Below are positions 21,784 to 25,932 of a DNA stretch of 25,932 bases, piece after piece (position 1 is the stretch's first letter; each line of letters begins with the position of its first letter). Where the stretch lies: positions 1 through 25,932 of the forward strand of contig CAYPMR010000055.1 in assembly GCA_964411665.1 (NCBI GenBank), given 5' to 3'. The position numbers were made by a program, and so were the translations under genes. The notes beneath the pieces were generated by a model. It ran no database searches. It was not told the origin of the DNA and was given only the letters and a program-made list of their open reading frames with translations. The stretch is from CALFCE01 sp964411665. Lineage in GTDB: Bacteria; Pseudomonadota; Gammaproteobacteria; Granulosicoccales; Granulosicoccaceae.

Positions 21784-23033
21784 CTTACGAAATTTTAAAT
21801 AAAGACACCCTAACTGGCTATCTCACATCCATAAAAACGGTAGCCGACTATTTCGGTAACGAGTCTGATTTTGATATTACCGAGATAGGCGACGGGAATC
21901 TTAACTACGTATACAAAGTACGATCTAAAGCAGACCCAGCCAAAGCGTTAATACTAAAGCAAGCTGTCCCGTACTTAAGAATGGTCGGCGAAGAATGGCC
22001 ATTAAGCCGCGACCGAATGAGTTTTGAGATTCGTGCGCTTAAGTTATACAACGAACTTGTCCCAACCTTTGTCCCCAAAATCTATCACGCAGACGAAGAA
22101 ATGAGCGTGCTGGTCATGCAGTGTCTTGATGACCACATCATATTGCGTGGCGGGATGACAGATGGCATAACCTATCCAAAAGTCGCAGAAAATATCGGTA
22201 TTTTTCTCGCAGAAACGCTGTTTAGAACCAGTGCGTTCGGTATGGATAGTATTTCGCGACGCAAGTTAATGAGTGAATTTGTACTTAATACCGAGCTGTG
22301 CAAATTGACAGAAGAATTTATCTTCACCTTTCCTTACATGGATCACGAATCCAACTACTCGAATCCTGCAACAAATGAGTGGGCAAAAGAGCACGTCTGG
22401 ACTGACAGCGAATACAAAATTGCAGTCCTCGGGTTAAAAAACCGTTTTCTAACCAAAACAGATGCACTACTGCATGGCGATATCCACACAGGCTCTTTAA
22501 TGGTCAATGCCGAAGAGACCTTTGTTATCGATATGGAATTCGCCTTGTTTGGCCCAATCGGTTTCGATGTCGGAAAGATAATGGCTAATTTCTTTCTCTG
22601 TCACACAGCCCACTATGCGCTGGGTGGTGGTAACAAGGACTATCAGGCCTGGTTACTTAACGAGGCCTTCAAGATATTGGATGTCTTTGAAAGACGATAC
22701 AAAGAGTTATGGAATGAGCAGACCGACAACACCATGTTAATAGACGGACTGCTGAGCGATGCGGAATCTGAATCATACAGAGACGCTGTGATGCTAGAGA
22801 TACTGCAGGATGCAGTCGGATACGCCGGTTGCAGTATGGCAAGACGCACCCTGGGTATAGCCGGAGTCGGCGAGATTCGAGACATAGAGGATGTCAATGT
22901 CCGCTCCGAGCTTGAAGTGACAAACCTGAAGTTATCCAAATCACTGATTGCCGCCCATAAAACAATCAACGACAAAGATCAGTTTGCTGCATTGGTCAGA
23001 TCGTTTTTCTCAGATTGCTCATTCGAGTTTTAG
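21780..23033 (+). CDS. mtnK: S-methyl-5-thioribose kinase (MtnK) family sugar kinase
   Basis: 417 residues, close to the family length (about 400). MtnK phosphorylates methylthioribose at C1 with ATP. Family motifs are present throughout: EIGDGNLNYVYKV (35-47), LILKQAVPYLRMVGEEWPL with Lys60, the catalytic loop HGDIHTGS (232-239) with Asp234, and the metal-binding Asp251/Glu253 in VIDMEFALFGPIGFDVG, where MtnK usually has DPEF. The C-terminal VGYAGCSMARRTLGIAGV also fits. Overall this is MtnK, not just a choline-kinase-like fold. It lacks the usual partners: no MTR-1-P isomerase (mtnA) or MTA nucleosidase is in view. It sits instead between a phosphatase and a nucleotidyltransferase, so a related 5-substituted ribose may be the substrate. 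The gene name is by homology. Confidence 0.82.
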   Translation: MTYEILNKDTLTGYLTSIKTVADYFGNESDFDITEIGDGNLNYVYKVRSKADPAKALILKQAVPYLRMVGEEWPLSRDRMSFEIRALKLYNELVPTFVPKIYHADEEMSVLVMQCLDDHIILRGGMTDGITYPKVAENIGIFLAETLFRTSAFGMDSISRRKLMSEFVLNTELCKLTEEFIFTFPYMDHESNYSNPATNEWAKEHVWTDSEYKIAVLGLKNRFLTKTDALLHGDIHTGSLMVNAEETFVIDMEFALFGPIGFDVGKIMANFFLCHTAHYALGGGNKDYQAWLLNEAFKILDVFERRYKELWNEQTDNTMLIDGLLSDAESESYRDAVMLEILQDAVGYAGCSMARRTLGIAGVGEIRDIEDVNVRSELEVTNLKLSKSLIAAHKTINDKDQFAALVRSFFSDCSFEF

Positions 23034-23045
23034 GAAAAAGAAAAG

Positions 23046-23798
23046 ATGTCTAAATTAATCGGAGTCATCCCGGCAGCCGGCAGCGGTGTAAGAGCGCGGC
23101 CGTACACCTACGAAGTGCACAAAGGGATGTTTGAGATTGATGGCATTCCAAACATCGCTCGACTGCTGACATTAATGCGGGATGATCTAGATATTGATGA
23201 AGTAGTGATTGTGCTCGGATACATGGGAGATATGATTCGCGATCACTTCGGTGATGGCAGCGAATATAACGTTCGATTACAGTACATTGAGAATCAACAT
23301 TTGGACAAAGGGTGGGCATGGTCAGTGTTACTTGCCAAGCCTTATCTGGCTGGCAGACAAGCCTGTGTCATGTTGTGTGACGAATTTTACCTGGATACAA
23401 ATCTATCGGACATAGCATCTCTTATCGATCAGGAACCTACCGCTATTTGCGCGGTTAAGTCAGGCGTAGAGCCTCCACTAATCAAGAAAAACTTCTCAGT
23501 AGAACGAGACGGCACGCGTGTGGTGCGGTTGGTGGAAAGTCCAGTCAGTGTACCTAATGACACCCTGGGAATGGCGACATTTATCATCAGCCCGGAAGTT
23601 TTCATACAGCTTGAGAAAGCTTATGGTAATGGGCGCTCCTCAATTGAGTTCGTCAACTTTATCGATGAGCTAATTCGCGATGGCCACAAAGTACTAGCAT
23701 TTGAAATGACTGGCGAATACGTAAACTTGAATGATGTTGTTAGTATTGAAGCAGCGCAGGATTTGGCGATTCGACGCCGGCTTAGTGAATTAAATTAG
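23046..23798 (+). CDS. Sugar-phosphate nucleotidyltransferase (GT-A NTP_transferase family)
   Basis: 250 residues. The N-terminal nucleotide loop is PAAGSGVRARPYT (9-21) with Lys26 (EVHKGMFEIDGIP), the GxGxRxxP signature of enzymes that join a sugar-1-phosphate (or phosphocholine-like alcohol phosphate) to an NTP. Asp112 in VMLCDEFY is the likely metal ligand. EYVNLNDVVSIEAAQDL near the end is the usual second metal/acceptor segment. There is no left-handed beta-helix acyltransferase domain; the protein ends after the catalytic domain, as in short RfbA/LicC/HddC-type enzymes. AGGAAAAAG overlapping the kinase stop codon serves as ribosome-binding site. As third gene of the operon it would activate the kinase product. 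The nucleotide and the sugar are unknown. Confidence 0.85.
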   Translation: MSKLIGVIPAAGSGVRARPYTYEVHKGMFEIDGIPNIARLLTLMRDDLDIDEVVIVLGYMGDMIRDHFGDGSEYNVRLQYIENQHLDKGWAWSVLLAKPYLAGRQACVMLCDEFYLDTNLSDIASLIDQEPTAICAVKSGVEPPLIKKNFSVERDGTRVVRLVESPVSVPNDTLGMATFIISPEVFIQLEKAYGNGRSSIEFVNFIDELIRDGHKVLAFEMTGEYVNLNDVVSIEAAQDLAIRRRLSELN

Positions 23799-23862
23799 TA
23801 AAAGAAGCCAGTTAAAACTTGGTCAGGAATATTCTTTATCACTAATAATTGTCCGACTGCCT

Positions 23863-24996
23863 CTATACAATTCGCTTTTTATTTAATGGCAAGTAACTCA
23901 TCAAAACATATACCAAGTACCCGATTCCAACACCCAGCAGATCGAGAAACACATCTTTGATTCTTGCCTCCCTATCATAGAGGTATAACTGTATAGTTTC
24001 TGTTGAAATTGCAAATATAAATAGAGCACATAAAAGACATACTATAGAATTTTTGGTTTTTTGCCTAAAAACTAATAAATACAAAGATATAATTGTGAAA
24101 GCTAACACGTGTCCCACTTTAAATATCAAAACACTGTCAAATGAATCCCATGTTGGCCATGATGAAATAATATAAATATATTTATAAATTGATTTTATAA
24201 ATTCCAATCGCATAGCGTCTGGAACAATTATCCCTAATATCAATGTTGCAATGATTACTATCAAACCAATCGTTACGACTAGCCTTCTATTTCCTAGAAC
24301 CAGCCAGATACATAAACATATAAAAAGACCATAACAGGTCCATAGCGAATAACTTATAAGTTTAAATAATTTGGATTCCTCCACAAACAATGCACTCATT
24401 GATCTGATTTCAAATACCGCGTCGCTGTCTCTGAGCATAAACACCAATCCGATTGAATGGACATCTCTGGGAACAACCACAGTCCGATCCGCATAATGCA
24501 ATGCTTCTGACTCTGCTTTAAATGATTTTATAGTAATGTATTTTTTTACATCACCTTCGCTATCATAAAACCACACCATATAGCCTGGCAGACGACTTCG
24601 ATCGAGAGGTCCAGATTTACTAGCATCGATTACTGCTATTTCGGCATGTACACGTAACAATTTTGAATTCGCATTAGCTTTTAATCTATTTTTTTCAAAA
24701 GCAATGCTACTAGCATGTTTTGGCTCGATTTCCAAAGTTTGAAATTCAATTTGGCGCAGAGCAAATGTCTCCCTGCTATCAAGAATATTCTTTTGAAGCA
24801 ACTTGAGATGAGATTCAGTCCATTCGAAACTACTTATATCGCCTCTCAAGAACCATTTATTTTCAGCATCAGAAAAATCAGTAACATTGTACAATTGTTC
24901 CGTCGTTGAAAATCTTGGCATCTGGGTTCCCACGAAGAATAACACGCAGATAAATAGCAACAGAGTACAATTCAAAAATATACAGTTTTTAGACAC
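23863..24996 (-). CDS. VanZ-like membrane protein with an extracytoplasmic domain
   Basis: 377 residues. One membrane helix (about 8-26), then about 180 soluble residues predicted outside the cytoplasm and rich in beta-type patterns (LRVHAEIAVIDAS, YMVWFYDSEGDVKKYI, IGLVFMLRDSDAVFEIRS), then four to five helices. The last part has the VanZ arrangement: FKVGHVLAFTIISL, ETIQLYLYDREARIKDVFLDLLGVGIGYLV. VanZ-like proteins often occur in polysaccharide loci, but their biochemical role is unsettled. The start is GTG 24996 with no Shine-Dalgarno site; the next ATG (residue 26) would remove the anchor. Base composition is clearly lower in GC than the rest (16 of 60 bases in 24121-24180 against 31 of 60 in 12001-12060), suggesting acquisition by transfer. 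Confidence 0.72.
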   Translation of the reverse strand: MSKNCIFLNCTLLLFICVLFFVGTQMPRFSTTEQLYNVTDFSDAENKWFLRGDISSFEWTESHLKLLQKNILDSRETFALRQIEFQTLEIEPKHASSIAFEKNRLKANANSKLLRVHAEIAVIDASKSGPLDRSRLPGYMVWFYDSEGDVKKYITIKSFKAESEALHYADRTVVVPRDVHSIGLVFMLRDSDAVFEIRSMSALFVEESKLFKLISYSLWTCYGLFICLCIWLVLGNRRLVVTIGLIVIIATLILGIIVPDAMRLEFIKSIYKYIYIISSWPTWDSFDSVLIFKVGHVLAFTIISLYLLVFRQKTKNSIVCLLCALFIFAISTETIQLYLYDREARIKDVFLDLLGVGIGYLVYVLMSYLPLNKKRIV

Positions 24997-25271
24997 AATC
25001 TAGATATCAAGAGCTAGAAATCACAAAACAATTATATGCTTCTATAAGAAGCAGTATATTGTGCAAGATAAACTATACCATTAAACATGTATTGGCTTAT
25101 TGTTAGGTTAGTTTCTATTTTATGTTGGTCGATGTAAATGGTGCGTGCATATAATTTGAGATAAATCATATAGACCATCTACCCTATACTTCTTCAAAAT
25201 TAAGCGACATATTATAAAGTATATTTGTAATATCATATTCAGAATTTAGAAATAGTTAGTTAGCAAATAGT
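24997..25271. other. AT-rich gap between the VanZ-like gene and the IS3-family element
   Basis: No gene is visible in this very AT-rich stretch. It holds an inverted repeat TGCTTCT/AGAAGCA at 25037-25053, extended imperfectly to about 25028-25060. On the minus strand there is a TATAAT at 25031-25036, which could be the -10 box of the VanZ-like gene. Next to the IS end is a 9-bp direct repeat AAATAGTTA (25250-25258 and 25265-25273). Confidence 0.5.
25037..25053. repeat. Inverted repeat upstream of the VanZ-like gene
   Basis: TGCTTCT (25037-25043) and AGAAGCA (25047-25053) form a 7-bp stem around ATA; CAATTATA and TATATTG extend it with single-base bulges. It abuts a minus-strand TATAAT at 25031-25036, so it could be an operator for the VanZ-like gene, or a terminator remnant. 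Confidence 0.5.
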
Positions 25272-25328
25272 TAACCAAGTTGCCCACGAGAAGTAGACAC
25301 CTCACAATAGGAAGACGAGGGTCTAATT

Positions 25329-25646
25329 ATGGCTAAGAAACAGAAGAACAAGTACAACCACTATTCAGAAGATTTCCGTAGAGAAGCGGTGCGTCGCTCA
25401 GAAGATCCAAACACCTCAGCTGTGGAAGTCGCGAAAGAGCTGGGTATTCATGTAGGTCAAATCTACAACTGGCGAATGCAGCTTAAAAAGCTGACGGAGA
25501 AACAGTTCAACAGCATCAATGGCGTGGACTATTCGAAGCAGGAAAGCGAAGAGGTGCGTAAGCTCAAACGCCAGGTATCTGATCTTAAAGAGGAGAATGA
25601 ATTTCTAAAAAAAGCGACCGCGTACTTCAGCAGAGACAAGTGGTGA
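25329..25646 (+). CDS. IS3-family transposase OrfA (HTH and leucine-zipper protein)
   Basis: 105 residues. The N-terminal helix-turn-helix (HYSEDFRREAVRRSED, then SAVEVAKELGIHVGQIYNW) binds the IS ends. Residues 73-95 (EEVRKLKRQVSDLKEENEFL) form the leucine zipper used for multimerisation. GAGG at 25317-25320, 8 bases before the ATG, supports the start. The frame ends in TGA (25644-25646) shortly after the A7G run at 25607-25614, where a -1 ribosomal frameshift (CTA AAA AAA G) would join it to OrfB and make the active OrfAB transposase. Confidence 0.93.
   Translation: MAKKQKNKYNHYSEDFRREAVRRSEDPNTSAVEVAKELGIHVGQIYNWRMQLKKLTEKQFNSINGVDYSKQESEEVRKLKRQVSDLKEENEFLKKATAYFSRDKW
25607..25614 (+). 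promoter_or_regulatory. Programmed -1 frameshift site (A7G) between orfA and orfB
   Basis: Seven A followed by G, read in the orfA frame as CTA AAA AAA GCG, is a slippery heptamer of the form A AAA AAA. After a -1 slip, translation enters the orfB frame (SDRVLQQRQVVKYAYIDEH). This matches the mechanism known for IS3-family elements. Confidence 0.8.
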
Positions 25647-25932
25647 AGTACGCATACATCGATGAGCACAGGACAGAGTATACAGTCGTGAAGATGTGTC
25701 GTTGGTTGGGTGTGAGTAGGTCAGGTTACTATAAATGGCGTTGTCGTATGCCCAGTCAGCGAACCGAGCGACGAAACAAGATAAAGGAGATATTGGTTGG
25801 GCTGTTTGGAACGTACAAGGAACGTTATGGCGCGCCCAGGTTGACAGTAGAGCTCAACGAGATGGATGTCCGTTGTTGCGTAACCGGTCATTCTGGACCG
25901 TCCTTTCCAGTCAAAGAAAATATATTAACAAT
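25640..25932 (+). CDS. IS3-family transposase OrfB, 5' part, apparently disrupted
   Basis: The -1 frame stays open from before 25616 to the window edge. GTG 25640 or 25643 could also start free OrfB. VKYAYIDEHRTEYTVVKMCRWLGVSRSGYYKWRCRMPS and GTYKERYGAPRLTVELNEMDVRC are the N-terminal HTH_21 region of IS3 OrfB (both quoted in part; key words are CRWLGVSRSGYYKW and YGAPRLTVEL). After VRCC, at about 25880, the expected conserved continuation of the type RVARLMRE is missing and the frame reads VTGHSGPSFPVKEN instead. The DDE catalytic core lies beyond the window or is lost. Confidence 0.75.
   Translation, partial: MVKYAYIDEHRTEYTVVKMCRWLGVSRSGYYKWRCRMPSQRTERRNKIKEILVGLFGTYKERYGAPRLTVELNEMDVRCCVTGHSGPSFPVKENILT

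Larger units (their letters stand above)
25272..25932 (+). mobile_element. IS3-family insertion sequence, left part
   Basis: The orfA and orfB reading frames overlap with an A7 slippery run between them, the standard IS3-family plan. The sequence TTGCCCACGAGAAGTAGACAC just before orfA resembles, in spacing and wording, the left end of IS3 itself as I recall it (TTACCCA then GTGGACAC), so the terminal repeat probably starts near 25272; the exact end is an estimate because the right end is outside the window. OrfB loses family similarity after about 25880, so the element may be interrupted. Confidence 0.75.

Noticed and set aside
1..25932. CRISPR array, tRNA, rRNA or known anti-phage system
   Set aside because: No regularly spaced repeats with unique spacers, no tRNA T-loop/acceptor pattern and no defence-type gene set was found.

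Overview
The window looks like chromosomal DNA of a gammaproteobacterium. The support is a TamA/TamB pair, a short GlpE rhodanese, RNase D, the CmoA/CmoB wobble-uridine pathway, an AroG-type DAHP synthase with E. coli-like residue numbering and a YgeA-type racemase. Base composition is near-balanced over most of the window and falls sharply after about 23.8 kb. I cannot name a genus.

Layout. 1-1.8 kb: the tail of an unknown gene, glpE, then a convergent GNAT acetyltransferase and a TlpA-like thioredoxin on the minus strand. 1.8-2.7 kb holds no gene I can support. 2.7-8.1 kb: tamA-tamB, an envelope-biogenesis operon. 8.2-12.5 kb: rnd, an ArsR-regulator/methyltransferase fusion, a membrane-anchored J-domain protein and DAHP synthase. 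12.5-14.4 kb (minus): azlC-azlD and an Asp/Glu racemase. 14.5-18.5 kb: cmoA, cmoB, an unknown gene and a stand-alone mnmD, so three of four genes act on the tRNA wobble uridine U34. 18.5-19.0 kb is a gene-free leader rich in nested hairpins, followed by ugd (UDP-glucose dehydrogenase) and a strong palindromic terminator.

20.9-23.8 kb is a tight three-gene operon: an inositol-monophosphatase-family phosphatase, an S-methyl-5-thioribose kinase homologue and a sugar-nucleotide-type nucleotidyltransferase. No other methionine-salvage gene is in view. Phosphatase, sugar-1-kinase and nucleotidyltransferase together are the logic of an activated-sugar pathway. This is the most novel-looking system here. 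One hypothesis is activation of methylthioribose or a related pentose for a surface glycan. Beyond it lies an AT-rich stretch with a VanZ-like membrane protein and the left part of an IS3-family element whose orfB loses family similarity near the window edge; this has the look of an accessory, transfer-prone surface-polysaccharide region.

Across the window, short tandem duplications (10-17 bp units, 2-3 copies, a different unit each time) recur in the gaps between genes. The 18.7-19.0 kb leader is a candidate for an undescribed structured RNA. All functions are read from motifs by eye; no database search was run.
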